Below are positions 50,827 through 58,683 of a DNA stretch of 64,000 bases, one piece after another. The DNA is from Frigoribacterium sp. CFBP 13712. Its GTDB lineage: Bacteria > Actinomycetota > Actinomycetes > Actinomycetales > Microbacteriaceae. Where the stretch lies: contig NZ_JACYVH010000002.1 in NCBI RefSeq assembly GCF_014842255.1, positions 296,519-360,518 of the forward strand, written 5' to 3'. Below the pieces are notes generated by a model. It saw only the letters and a program-made list of their open reading frames with translations, was not told the origin of the DNA and searched no databases. The first letter of the stretch is position 1, and every line of letters begins with the position of its first letter. Both the position numbers and the translations under genes were made by a program.

Positions 50827-50950
50827 AGGTTCCCGGCGGCGTCGCGCAGCGGGCACTTCGCGGGACCGGCGTTGTCCCCCATCCGGGGCACGGAGGCCGA
50901 GGAGGCGCGTCGCACCCGGGTGCGCCCGCCCGCGCTATGCTCATCGCACA

Positions 50951-51040
50951 ACACACGGGAGTCCGGTGAGCCGGGCTGAGAGGAAGCGAACCACGCTTCG
51001 ACCGTCGAACCTGATCCGGATCATGCCGGCGCAGGGAGGA
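50951..51040 (+). ncRNA. TPP riboswitch (THI element)
   Basis: The conserved TPP-sensing core is clear: the P2 side GGGAGTCC...GGGCTGAGAGG, the P3 variable stem GAAGCG...CGCTTC, and the P4-P5 part ACCTGATCCGGATCATGCCGG with the closing GCGCAGGGAGGA. The last GGAGGA is also the ribosome site of ykoE, 6 nt before its ATG, so TPP binding should block translation directly. It predicts thiamine-responsive control of the ykoE-ykoD-ykoC transporter. Confidence 0.97.
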
Positions 51041-51046
51041 GATCAC

Positions 51047-51685
51047 ATGTCTGTCCGCACGTCCACCACCGGTCGCGAGGCCGCCACCGCGACGAAGGCC
51101 CCGGCGAGGCGCTGGCGCGTCGTCGACATCGTCGTCGCCAGCGTCATCGGCGTCGCCTCGGGAGTCGTCTTCTGGGCCTGGGGCGTCGCCTACTACGGCA
51201 CCGACGTGCTGCTGAGCTTCTCGGGCGGGTTCCAGGGCATCTTCAACGGGATGTGGCTGTTCGCCGGGGTGCTCGGCGGCATCGTCATCCGCAAGCCCGG
51301 CGCCGCCGTCTACACCGAGGTGGTCGCCGCGGTCGTGTCGATGCTGATCGGCACGCAGTGGGGGTTCTCGGTGCTGATCTGGGGCATCGTCCAGGGGCTC
51401 GCCGCCGAGATCGTGCTCGCGCTGTTCCTCTACAAGTCGTGGCGCCTCGGGGTGGTGCTGCTCGCCGGCACGGTCGCCGGTCTCGCCGTCGGCCTGATGG
51501 ACATCACGTTCTCGTCGACCGCCGCGGCGCTCGCACCCGAGCGGCAGTTCGTCTACGTCGCCTCGTCGATCGTGTCGGGTCTCGTCATCGCCGGGTTCCT
51601 CTCGTGGCTCGCCGCTCGAGGGCTCGCCCGCAGCGGCGCCCTGAACCGCTTCGCCTCCGGTCGGACGACCGAGACCCTGGTCTAG
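51047..51685 (+). CDS. ykoE: ECF transporter S component YkoE (thiamine precursor)
   Basis: Substrate-binding membrane subunit (212 aa) for hydroxymethylpyrimidine or thiamine, by family and riboswitch. Six helices are visible from residue 25 on, starting VVDIVVASVIGVASGVVFWAWG. Family marks are FSGGFQGIFNGMWLFAGVLGGIVIRKPGAA and GTQWGFSVLIWGIVQG. It is first in a three-gene unit with the ATPase and T component. Translation start is set by the riboswitch-borne ribosome site. Confidence 0.93.
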   Translation: MSVRTSTTGREAATATKAPARRWRVVDIVVASVIGVASGVVFWAWGVAYYGTDVLLSFSGGFQGIFNGMWLFAGVLGGIVIRKPGAAVYTEVVAAVVSMLIGTQWGFSVLIWGIVQGLAAEIVLALFLYKSWRLGVVLLAGTVAGLAVGLMDITFSSTAAALAPERQFVYVASSIVSGLVIAGFLSWLAARGLARSGALNRFASGRTTETLV

Positions 51686-51697
51686 CGGGGCGCGGGC

Positions 51698-53182
51698 GTG
51701 GCGTCGGTGCCCGCACCGGGCGGGGCCCGCGTGACGGCCCGCGGGTGGGGCTGGCGGCACGCGGGACGGCGCGCCCGCGCGGTCTCGGGCCTCGACCTCG
51801 ACATCGAGCCCGGTGAGAAGGTGCTGCTGCTCGGAGCCTCCGGTGCCGGCAAGTCGACGCTGCTCGCCGGTCTGGCCGGCGTGCTGGGCGGCGACGAGGA
51901 CGGCGACGCCGAGGGCGAGCTGCTCGTCGACGGGAGGCCGCCCGCCTCGCAGCGCGGGCGCGTCGGGCTCGTGCTGCAGGACCCGGACTCGCAGGTGGTG
52001 CTCGCCCGCGTGGGCGACGACGTGGCCTTCGGCTGCGAGAACCTCGCCGTGCCGCGCGACGAGATCTGGCGCCGGGTGCACGAGTCGCTCGATGCCGTCG
52101 GGCTCGACCTGCCGCTCGCCGCCTCGACCTCCGAGCTCAGCGGCGGTCAGAAGCAGCGTCTGGCGCTCGCCGGCGCGTTGGCGATGCGACCCGGGCTGCT
52201 CCTCCTCGACGAGCCCACCGCGAACCTCGACCCGGTCGGCGTCGTCGAGGTGCGCGACGCCGTGGCCCGGGTCGCCGAGGCGACCGACGCCACGCTGGTC
52301 GTGGTCGAGCACCGCGTCTCGGTGTGGCTGCCCGTCGTCGATCGCGTCGTCGTGCTCGCCGCCGACGGGGGAGTGCTCGCCGACGGCAGACCCGACGAGG
52401 TCCTCCGGGCGCAGCGCGACACGCTGACCGCCGCGGGCGTCTGGGTGCCCGGGGTCGACGTCCCGACGCCCCCGCGGAGACGGGCGACCGGTGACACGCT
52501 GCTCGAGGCGCACGGACTCGCCGTCGGTCGGCGCGGCCCGCGCGGTGCGGCGGTGGCCTCCGACGTCGGTCTGTCGGTCGTCGCCGGCCGAGCGCTGGCC
52601 GTGACGGGGCCGAACGGCGCCGGCAAGTCGACGCTCGCCCTCACCGTGGCGGGTCTCCTGCCGCCGGTGGCCGGTCGGCTCGTCGCGTCGTCGGCGCTGG
52701 CGGGCGAGGCCGGGCAGTCGCCCGTGCGATGGCGACCGCGCCAGCTGCTGACCCGCATCGGCACGGTCTTCCAGGACCCGGAGCACCAGTTCCTCTCGAC
52801 GACGCTGCGGCGCGAGCTGGCCGTGGGACCGCGGGCGCTGGGCGTCCCCGCCGCCGAGATCGACCGCCGGGTCGACGCGCTGCTCGAGCGTCTGCGCCTC
52901 GACCACCTCGCCGCGGCGAACCCGTTCACGCTCTCCGGCGGGGAGAAGCGCCGACTGTCCGTCGCGACGATCCTGGCCTCGCGGCCGTCGGTGCTCGTGC
53001 TCGACGAGCCCACCTTCGGTCAGGACGCCCGCACCTGGCGCGAGCTCGTGGCGTTCCTCGCCGAGCTCCTCGACGACGGCCGGGCGGTCGTGACGGTGAC
53101 GCATGACGCCGATCTCGTGGCGGCCCTGGCCGACGACGTCCTCGACCTGCCGGCCGGCTCGGCGACCGGAGGGGCGTCGTGA
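51698..53182 (+). CDS. ykoD: ECF transporter ATPase, two ABC domains (YkoD)
   Basis: Fused double ATPase (494 aa) that powers YkoEDC. Domain 1: Walker A GASGAGKST (46-54), signature SELSGGQKQRLAL, Walker B LLLDEPTANLDP, and VVEHR. Domain 2: Walker A GPNGAGKST, signature FTLSGGEKRRLSV, Walker B LVLDEPTFGQD, and VTHD. Both sites appear competent. The GTG start is 12 nt after the ykoE stop; the stop overlaps ykoC (GTGA). Confidence 0.93.
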   Translation: MASVPAPGGARVTARGWGWRHAGRRARAVSGLDLDIEPGEKVLLLGASGAGKSTLLAGLAGVLGGDEDGDAEGELLVDGRPPASQRGRVGLVLQDPDSQVVLARVGDDVAFGCENLAVPRDEIWRRVHESLDAVGLDLPLAASTSELSGGQKQRLALAGALAMRPGLLLLDEPTANLDPVGVVEVRDAVARVAEATDATLVVVEHRVSVWLPVVDRVVVLAADGGVLADGRPDEVLRAQRDTLTAAGVWVPGVDVPTPPRRRATGDTLLEAHGLAVGRRGPRGAAVASDVGLSVVAGRALAVTGPNGAGKSTLALTVAGLLPPVAGRLVASSALAGEAGQSPVRWRPRQLLTRIGTVFQDPEHQFLSTTLRRELAVGPRALGVPAAEIDRRVDALLERLRLDHLAAANPFTLSGGEKRRLSVATILASRPSVLVLDEPTFGQDARTWRELVAFLAELLDDGRAVVTVTHDADLVAALADDVLDLPAGSATGGAS

Positions 53183-53973
53183 GCATCCTGACCACCATCG
53201 AGACCACCGGCGTCGTGGGCCGCGTCAACCCGGTCGCGAAGCTGCTGGCCGCCCTCGTCATCGCGGTCGTGCTGCTGCTCTCGATCGACTGGGTCTCGGC
53301 GGGGACGGCGCTCGCCCTCGAGCTGATGCTCCTGCCCTGGGCGGGGCTGACGGCCCGGCAGCTCGCCGTCCGCACCTTCCCGCTCTGGATCGCCGCCCCC
53401 TCCTCGGTGCTGGTGACCGCGGTCTACGGTCGTGACGGAGGCGCCGTCCTGATCGACTGGTGGGTGGTGTCGGTCACCGAGGGGTCGCTCTCCCTGGCGG
53501 CCGCGATCGGCCTCCGCATCCTCGCCGTCGGCATCCCGGGCATCGTCCTCCTCGCGACCACCGACCCCACCGACCTGGCCGACGGTCTCGGCCAGGTGCT
53601 CCGCCTCCCGGCCCGGTTCGTGCTGGGTGCGCTCGCCGGTCTCCGTCTCGTGGGGCTGTTCATGGACGACTGGCGTCAGCTGGCTCTGGCCCGTCGGGCG
53701 CGCGGCGTCGCCGACTCGGGCGGTCCGATCGGGGCCCTCCGGCGTTTCGGTCAGCAGGCCTTCGCCCTGCTCGTGCTGTCGGTCCGCCGCGGGAGCAAGC
53801 TCGCGACCGCGATGGAGGCCAAGGGCTTCGGCTCGGACGAGCCCCGCACCTGGGCCCGCCCGTCGGTGTTCGCCGGGCGCGACGTCGTGCTCGTCGGTCT
53901 CGGCGTCGCCGTGGCCGCGATCGCCGTGACGGCCGCCGTCGCCGCCTCGACCTGGTCGTTCGTCCTTGCCTGA
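53179..53973 (+). CDS. ykoC: ECF transporter T component (YkoC)
   Basis: Transmembrane coupling subunit (264 aa) of the ECF transporter. NPVAKLLAALVIAVVLLLSI begins the first helix pair; about five helices total. The ATPase-docking motifs are present as ALARRARGV (A-R-G type) and AMEAKGFG. It moves ATPase motions to the YkoE carrier. It overlaps ykoD by 4 nt and the next gene by 8 nt. Confidence 0.92.
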   Translation: MSILTTIETTGVVGRVNPVAKLLAALVIAVVLLLSIDWVSAGTALALELMLLPWAGLTARQLAVRTFPLWIAAPSSVLVTAVYGRDGGAVLIDWWVVSVTEGSLSLAAAIGLRILAVGIPGIVLLATTDPTDLADGLGQVLRLPARFVLGALAGLRLVGLFMDDWRQLALARRARGVADSGGPIGALRRFGQQAFALLVLSVRRGSKLATAMEAKGFGSDEPRTWARPSVFAGRDVVLVGLGVAVAAIAVTAAVAASTWSFVLA

Positions 53974-54517
53974 CCGCGTCGACGCCGTGATCGAGCGCAT
54001 CCTGCAGCACACCGAGGAGGCGCGGGTCGCCGACCAGCCCGCCGTCGTCCTGATCGACGGCCGCTCCGGTTCGGGCAAGACGACGCTGTCACGCCGACTG
54101 TCCGACGCCTGGCCCGCACACCTCGGTCCCGTCCGCCTCGTCCACCTCGACGACGTCTACCCGGGCTGGCACGGACTCGAGGCGGCGTCGGAGGCCGTGC
54201 CGACGACGATCCTGCGGGGGACGCCCCGCGGCTGGCGGCGATGGGACTGGCAGCTGGACCGACCGGGGGAGTGGGCGGCCCTCGACCCGGCCGTCTCGGT
54301 GATCGTGGAGGGTGCGGGGTCGGTGACCCGCGCCTCCTCGGCTCTGGCGACGACGCGGGTCTGGCTCGAGCTCGATCGCGACGAGCGACGACGACGGGCG
54401 CTCGCACGCGACGGAGCCGCCTACGAGCCGTGGTGGGACGTCTGGGCCGAGCAGGAGGAGCGGCATCTGGCCAGGCATGCGCCTCGGACGCTCGCCGACA
54501 TCGTCGTCGACGCGTAG
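53966..54517 (+). CDS. P-loop kinase-like protein (uridine-kinase type)
   Basis: Putative ATP-dependent small-molecule kinase (183 aa). The P-loop is DGRSGSGKTT (31-40). VHLDDVYPGWHGL follows, resembling the substrate loop of uridine or pantothenate kinases. VSVIVEGAGS and LELDRDERRRRALARDG give the later strand and lid. Start TTG is chosen because it sits inside the ykoC end and gives the full N-terminal helix; GTG at 53988 is an alternative. Being last in the thiamine unit raises a precursor kinase role, which is inference only. Confidence 0.68.
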   Translation: MPDRVDAVIERILQHTEEARVADQPAVVLIDGRSGSGKTTLSRRLSDAWPAHLGPVRLVHLDDVYPGWHGLEAASEAVPTTILRGTPRGWRRWDWQLDRPGEWAALDPAVSVIVEGAGSVTRASSALATTRVWLELDRDERRRRALARDGAAYEPWWDVWAEQEERHLARHAPRTLADIVVDA

Positions 54518-54577
54518 GCAGGCGCGGGCTCGTTCGACCCCGGGGTGGTCGACCTGGCGCGATCGGCTCACACGCGT

Positions 54578-54583
54578 TAGCCT
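54578..54583 (+). promoter_or_regulatory. -10 box TAGCCT before the beta-helix gene
   Basis: TAGCCT lies 49 nt before the chosen GTG. The sequence between holds a weak AGTGGGTGG site. Best -10 candidate in the 115-nt gap. Confidence 0.35.
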
Positions 54584-54632
54584 TTCCGAGGCCAGTGCAT
54601 GAATGCCCTGGTCTCATGAGAGTGGGTGGCAT

Positions 54633-56216
54633 GTGAGTACTTCGGATTCCGGTGGACGATACGGCAGTCGACGGCTGTTCCTCGCCGCGGGCGCGACCGT
54701 GGCGGCGGCAGCGCTCGTCCTCGACGGCGCGGGAGCAGCACCCGCCGTCGCGGCCGGCCCGACCGATGCGGACGACCCTCACGTCGCGGTCGACGTGAAA
54801 CGGATCGGGGCACGCGGCGACGGGCGGACGAACGACACCGTGGCGTTCCAGCAGGCCCTCGATCTCGCCGCCAAGGTGCGCGGTCGCGTCGTGGTGCCGG
54901 CCGGCGCGTATCTGATCGACTCCGTCTCGGTGCCGATGCTCGTCAAGATCCAGGGGCTGGGCGCCGACATCAGCCGGTACGGGTCGGGGACGAGCGGCGG
55001 GGTCAACCTGCGCCACCTGCCCACGTCGACCGCGCCGATGGTCGTGGTGACGGGCCCGGGTACGACCCTCGAGGGGCTGACCCTGCAGGGCAACGGATCA
55101 GACGCGCCGCTGCTTCGGGTCGACAACGGGTTCGAGTCGCGCTTCGACCGGGTGCACCTCGCCAACGTGGCGGGCACGGCTCTGCTCGCCCAGCGGGTCA
55201 ACAACGCGTTCTGGTCGGACGTCTTCGTCAACAACTGCGGCACCGAGACCGACGCCGCGATGGTGGTCAGGTCGCCGCCGGCCGAGATGAGCCTGACGAA
55301 CTCGAACACGCTCACCTGCGTCGATCTGACCATCGAAGGCAGTCCGGGGCCCGCGCTCGACCTCGGCTGGGGCGGGTCGGGCGAGCACTTCGTCGAGTTC
55401 GTGCGACTGGTCGCCCCGCACATCGAGGCGCTGCAGACCGGATCCGCGCCGGAGGCGGTGATCCGGGTGGGGAACGTCCGTCACGTCGAGCTCGTCAGCC
55501 CGTTCCTCTACGGCGGCGGCGGGCCCCTGATCGAGCATCGGCGGCAGCGTCCGCGCGGTGTCGTGCTCGAAGGGGGGATCCGCGTGGTGGGCGGGGCGCT
55601 GCTCGGCGTCGACCCGGCGAAGGCGACGGCGAACGACCACCTCGTGCGTCTGACGAACGGCGACGACTTCGCCCTGATCGGCACGCGGCTCGGACGCTTC
55701 ACCGGGGCGGCCGTCGCCGTCGGGGCCGATTACGGCGCGAACGTGATGATCGATCCGACCACGCGCATCCAGCTGTCGAAGGGGGCGTCGCCGGTGCGTG
55801 ACGAGCGACCCGCTCGGGCGCTGCCCGTCTGGGGTTGGCCCGGCGGCGTCACGACGGCGGCGGACGTCGAGGTCGGCCGCCATCTGCTCGCGGGGCGCGC
55901 GACCGCGCCGACGGCTCAGCCGCTGCCGGCGGCCGCGCTCGGTGCGGCGCAGATCGTCGCGGCGGGCGGCGACTCGGCGGGTTCCGTGCGCTACACGCCC
56001 GGGGCGGCCGCGAAGGCGGGGCCCCAGGTGCGACTGAGGTTCGCCGCACCGTTCGCCACCCCGCCGACGGTCGTGCTGACGGCGCAGTCGGCCGCCGCCG
56101 CAGCGAGCCGACCCTACGTCTCGGTCACGAAGGACCACGTCGAGATCTGCGTCGTCGAGCCGCTGCCGGCTGCTCAGCGCGGAGAGGTCGCGTTCGGGTA
56201 TCAGGTGGTGGGCTGA
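54633..56216 (+). CDS. Tat-exported right-handed beta-helix protein
   Basis: Secreted protein (527 aa). The N-terminus GSRRLFLAAGATVAAAALVLD is a twin-arginine signal, ending near AVA|AGP. The pectate-lyase-3 type opening VDVKRIGARGDGRTNDTVAFQQAL is followed by beta-helix rungs (GRVVVPAGAYLIDSV, TLEGLTLQGN, FDRVHLANV, ASNTLTCVDL-like turns). A 90-residue C-terminal beta domain (about 440-527) may bind sugars or phage-type receptors. Catalytic residues cannot be assigned. The true start is GTG; the ATG two bases upstream runs directly into a stop. Likely acts on plant or microbial polysaccharide. Confidence 0.82.
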   Translation: MSTSDSGGRYGSRRLFLAAGATVAAAALVLDGAGAAPAVAAGPTDADDPHVAVDVKRIGARGDGRTNDTVAFQQALDLAAKVRGRVVVPAGAYLIDSVSVPMLVKIQGLGADISRYGSGTSGGVNLRHLPTSTAPMVVVTGPGTTLEGLTLQGNGSDAPLLRVDNGFESRFDRVHLANVAGTALLAQRVNNAFWSDVFVNNCGTETDAAMVVRSPPAEMSLTNSNTLTCVDLTIEGSPGPALDLGWGGSGEHFVEFVRLVAPHIEALQTGSAPEAVIRVGNVRHVELVSPFLYGGGGPLIEHRRQRPRGVVLEGGIRVVGGALLGVDPAKATANDHLVRLTNGDDFALIGTRLGRFTGAAVAVGADYGANVMIDPTTRIQLSKGASPVRDERPARALPVWGWPGGVTTAADVEVGRHLLAGRATAPTAQPLPAAALGAAQIVAAGGDSAGSVRYTPGAAAKAGPQVRLRFAAPFATPPTVVLTAQSAAAAASRPYVSVTKDHVEICVVEPLPAAQRGEVAFGYQVVG

Positions 56217-56286
56217 CGGCGGCCGTCCACCGGCCCGGCTCCGCCTCGGGCGGTCAGGCCCCGCCGAGCTCGTGCGAGCGATCGGA

Positions 56287-57141
56287 TCAGAACGAACCGC
56301 CTCCACGACCGCCGAGGGTGTCCTTGCCGTCGCCGTCCCAGTCGCCGGCGAAGGCGGCACCCGTGCCGGGGCCGTAACGGAACTGCAGGCCGTACCGATC
56401 GGTGCCCGTGGCGGGCTGCGTCATCTCCAGGTCGTTGTAGAGCGCCCAATCCGAGTGTCCCTGCTGGCGGGGCGGTGCGTAGGGGAACCGGAATCCGAGC
56501 GTGTCCTCACCGTCGCCGTCCCAGTCGCCGACGGTGATGAGCGCCGTCGGGAACCGAGCCTCCACGTCGACGACCCGAGCGGTGCGCGCCGTCGAGAGGT
56601 CGTTCGTGATGTGGAAAAGGCCGTTACGGAGGATGGCAAGGGAGTCTCTGCCGTCACCGTCCCAGTCGCCGACGAAGATCCGGTCGCCCGAGCGGCCGAA
56701 TGCGATCGAGAAGTCGGCCTTGCCGCCCTCCCAGCGATTAGTGAAGTGGAAGGTGCTGCCGCGACGCACGGCGAGTGTCGCGACGCCGTCGCCGTCCCAG
56801 TCGCCCACATAGGTCTCGTCGGTGGTCTTCCCGTAAGAGACTGCGCGGTCCGTGTAGGCCGCCGTCGTCTCGGGCTGCAGGTAGTAGGTGTTGCCGCGAC
56901 GCGCGGCGAGACTGTCTCGGCCGTCGCCATCCCAGTCGCCGACGAAGAGCGAGTCGTTCATACGCCCGAACACGACGGAACCGGCGAGTACCGGGCTCGA
57001 GGGGAAGTCCGAGAAGCCGACGATGGTCCCGTACCCCCCGGTGGCCCCGCCCTTGGCCTGAGCCGGGACGGCGATGGTCGCGGTGAGTCCGACCGCGACG
57101 GCGAAGGCGGCGATGGTGCGGACGGTGGTGCTGGACTTCAT
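56287..57141 (-). CDS. Secreted FG-GAP/VCBS repeat protein
   Basis: Exported protein (284 aa) with Sec signal (TTVRTIAAFAVAVGLTATIA, cleavage near AQA|KGG). Five repeats of about 45 residues each contain VGDWDGDGxDTL-like loops, the calcium-binding element of beta-propeller FG-GAP proteins. The last repeat ends with GGRGGGSF. With only five blades it may be a partial propeller or work as a multimer. The repeats are nearly identical in DNA. Convergent with the beta-helix gene, 70 nt apart. Probably a surface adhesin or carbohydrate-binding protein. Confidence 0.85.
   Translation of the reverse strand: MKSSTTVRTIAAFAVAVGLTATIAVPAQAKGGATGGYGTIVGFSDFPSSPVLAGSVVFGRMNDSLFVGDWDGDGRDSLAARRGNTYYLQPETTAAYTDRAVSYGKTTDETYVGDWDGDGVATLAVRRGSTFHFTNRWEGGKADFSIAFGRSGDRIFVGDWDGDGRDSLAILRNGLFHITNDLSTARTARVVDVEARFPTALITVGDWDGDGEDTLGFRFPYAPPRQQGHSDWALYNDLEMTQPATGTDRYGLQFRYGPGTGAAFAGDWDGDGKDTLGGRGGGSF
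56331..56950 (-). repeat. Five copies of GTCGCCGTCCCAGTCGCC within the FG-GAP gene
   Basis: The 18-nt block coding GDWDGDG recurs with little change near 56331, 56513, 56657, 56784 and 56927, once per propeller repeat. Such DNA-level uniformity fits recent duplication or gene conversion. Confidence 0.7.
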
Positions 57142-57319
57142 GGTTCCCCCTCTGGTGGTCGGTGTGTCGCACGGCCACCAGGGGCCATGTCGAGCGCACC
57201 TCGACTCTATGGCGTGCCCGCTGCCGTAAAGCGACCGTTCGGTAACGGATCGACGACGAAGAGCAGCGGATGACCCTGCCGGCGGTCGTGCTGCCGGCGC
57301 AGTCGGCCCCCTCGCGCGG
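57142..57319. other. 178-nt spacer without a gene
   Basis: Lies upstream of the FG-GAP gene and downstream of the zincin gene, both on the minus strand. A less GC-rich patch (GTAAAGCGACCGTTCGGTAAC) probably carries the FG-GAP promoter. I see no RNA gene or clear hairpin. Confidence 0.4.
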
Positions 57320-57718
57320 TCAGGCCCAGCCGAGCTCGTGCAGCTGCTCGTCGTCGATGCCGTAGAAGTGGGCGATCTCGTGGACGAGGGTGACGTGGAT
57401 CTCGTCGGCCAGCGCCTCCTCGTCGTCCACGGCGGCCAGGTGCGGTTCGCGGTAGAGGATGATGCGGTCGGGCAGCTCGCCGAAGCCGTACTGGCCCCGT
57501 TCGGTCAGAGCGACGCCGTCGTACAGGCCGAGCAGGTCGAGTGAGCCGTCTTCGGGGCGGTCTTCGGTGACGAAGACGATGTTGTCGAGCCCGTCGACCA
57601 TGTCGTCGGGCAGCAGATCGAGCTGATCGACGACCATCTCGTCGAAGCGCTCGGCGCTGATCGCGGCCGGGTCGATCCCCGACGGCCCGTCGTCGTCAAG
57701 TCGGTGCGGTTCGTCCAC
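57320..57718 (-). CDS. Zincin-like metallopeptidase family protein
   Basis: Small putative metalloprotease (132 aa) of the minimal zincin family. The active-site helix is LVHEIAHFYGI, with ligands His113 and His117, catalytic Glu114, and a third ligand probably among the Asp residues of GIDDEQLHELG. An acidic N-terminus and no signal suggest a cytoplasmic location. The GTG start is preferred because homology begins there, though the frame is open further upstream. Biological substrate is unknown. Confidence 0.85.
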   Translation of the reverse strand: MDEPHRLDDDGPSGIDPAAISAERFDEMVVDQLDLLPDDMVDGLDNIVFVTEDRPEDGSLDLLGLYDGVALTERGQYGFGELPDRIILYREPHLAAVDDEEALADEIHVTLVHEIAHFYGIDDEQLHELGWA

Positions 57719-57760
57719 GCGCCTACTCTCGCACGCCCCGTCCGTCTTCCCCTGGGCGCA

Positions 57761-57795
57761 CAAAGAAGCCCCGCCACGAGGGCGGGGCTTCTTTG
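57761..57795. terminator. Bidirectional intrinsic terminator
   Basis: A perfect 15-bp stem (CAAAGAAGCCCCGCC with its complement) encloses loop ACGAG, with the A/T-rich ends AAAGAA and TTCTTTG. It lies 10 nt after the tRNA-His 3' end on the minus strand and is the only classic terminator with a T-rich exit in the window. Confidence 0.9.
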
Positions 57796-57804
57796 TCTCA
57801 TCAG

Positions 57805-57877
57805 GGTGAGTAACGGGGCTTGAACCCGCGGCCTCCTAGACCACAACCAGGCGCTCTACCAGCTGAGCTATACCCAC
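57805..57877 (-). tRNA. tRNA-His (anticodon GUG)
   Basis: The minus strand folds with acceptor GTGGGTA/TACTCAC, D-arm AGCTCAGCTGGTAGAGC, anticodon stem CCTGG around loop TTGTGGT (anticodon GTG), and T-arm GCGGGTTCAAGCCCCG. The base before position 1 is G, supplying the G-1 identity element of tRNA-His. CCA is not encoded. Confidence 0.97.
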
Positions 57878-57917
57878 CATGTGCACTCGCCGAAGCGGTT
57901 GCAACGAGAAGACTCTA

Positions 57918-58538
57918 CTACAGCCTGGAGGCCCATTCGTCCACGACGGTCTTCGAGATCGCCTGCACCTCTTCGGTGGTCGGGCCGGGCTCCGAGACGA
58001 AGCCGGCGCGACGGTAGTACTCGAGCTCGCGGATCGACTCGAGGATGTCGGCGAGCGCACGGTGGCCGCCGTTCTTCTGCGGGGCGTTGAAGTACACGCG
58101 GGGGAACCAGCGCCGGGCGAGCTCCTTGATCGACGACACGTCGATGCTGCGGTAGTGCAGGTGACCGTCGACGCGCGGCATGTACTTCGCGAGGAACGCC
58201 CGGTCGGTGCCGATGGTGTTGCCGGCGAGCGGCGCCTGCTGCTTCGTGGGCACGTGCTTGAGGATGTACTCGAGCACCTCGAATTCGGCCTCGGCCAGGC
58301 TGACGCCGTTCGGGATCTCGTCGATCAGACCCGACGACGTGTGCATCTCGGTGACGAAGTCGCCCATGTTGTCGAGCGCCGACTGATCGGGCTTGATCAC
58401 GATCGTGAAGCCGGGGTGGACGGGGGTGAGGTCGAAGTCGGTGATCACGACGGCGACCTCGACCAGTTCGTCGACGCTGAGGTCGAGACCGGTCATCTCG
58501 CAGTCGATCCAGACCAGACGGTCGTTCGCTGAAGCCAT
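57918..58538 (-). CDS. orn: Oligoribonuclease
   Basis: DEDD-family 3'-5' exonuclease (206 aa) that degrades di- to pentanucleotides, including pGpG, to mononucleotides. Asp12 and Glu14 (WIDCEMTGLD), VIKPDQSALDNM, the middle Asp region AGNTIGTDRAFL and the final HRALADILESI with the catalytic Asp are all intact. Length is normal. Start ATG is 6 nt after a TAGACT box. Essential in most actinobacteria. Confidence 0.97.
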   Translation of the reverse strand: MASANDRLVWIDCEMTGLDLSVDELVEVAVVITDFDLTPVHPGFTIVIKPDQSALDNMGDFVTEMHTSSGLIDEIPNGVSLAEAEFEVLEYILKHVPTKQQAPLAGNTIGTDRAFLAKYMPRVDGHLHYRSIDVSSIKELARRWFPRVYFNAPQKNGGHRALADILESIRELEYYRRAGFVSEPGPTTEEVQAISKTVVDEWASRL

Positions 58539-58544
58539 GGGGGG

Positions 58545-58550
58545 AGTCTA
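58545..58550 (-). promoter_or_regulatory. -10 box TAGACT of orn (leaderless)
   Basis: TAGACT, six C/G bases, then ATG on the minus strand. No ribosome site is possible in this space. Confidence 0.6.
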
Positions 58551-58570
58551 GCCGCGTGGCCGTCGGGCAC

Positions 58571-58673
58571 CGCGCCTCCTCGGGGCCGGTCCATGAGTCA
58601 CGACACGCCGCCCGCCTCGTGGGGCGAGCGGCGTGTCGTGACTCCTCGACGGCGGGGGAGCCGAGGAGGCGCG
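58571..58673. repeat. Composite: palindromic repeat copy 2 between two 10-mers
   Basis: A reverse 10-mer (58571-58580) and a forward 10-mer (58664-58673) bracket the second copy of the palindromic repeat. Its 17-nt arms (58595-58611, 58628-58644) match without mismatch and start GAGTCACGACACG. The element fills most of the gap between orn and the MFS gene. Confidence 0.8.
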
Positions 58674-58683
58674 GGTCGGCACC

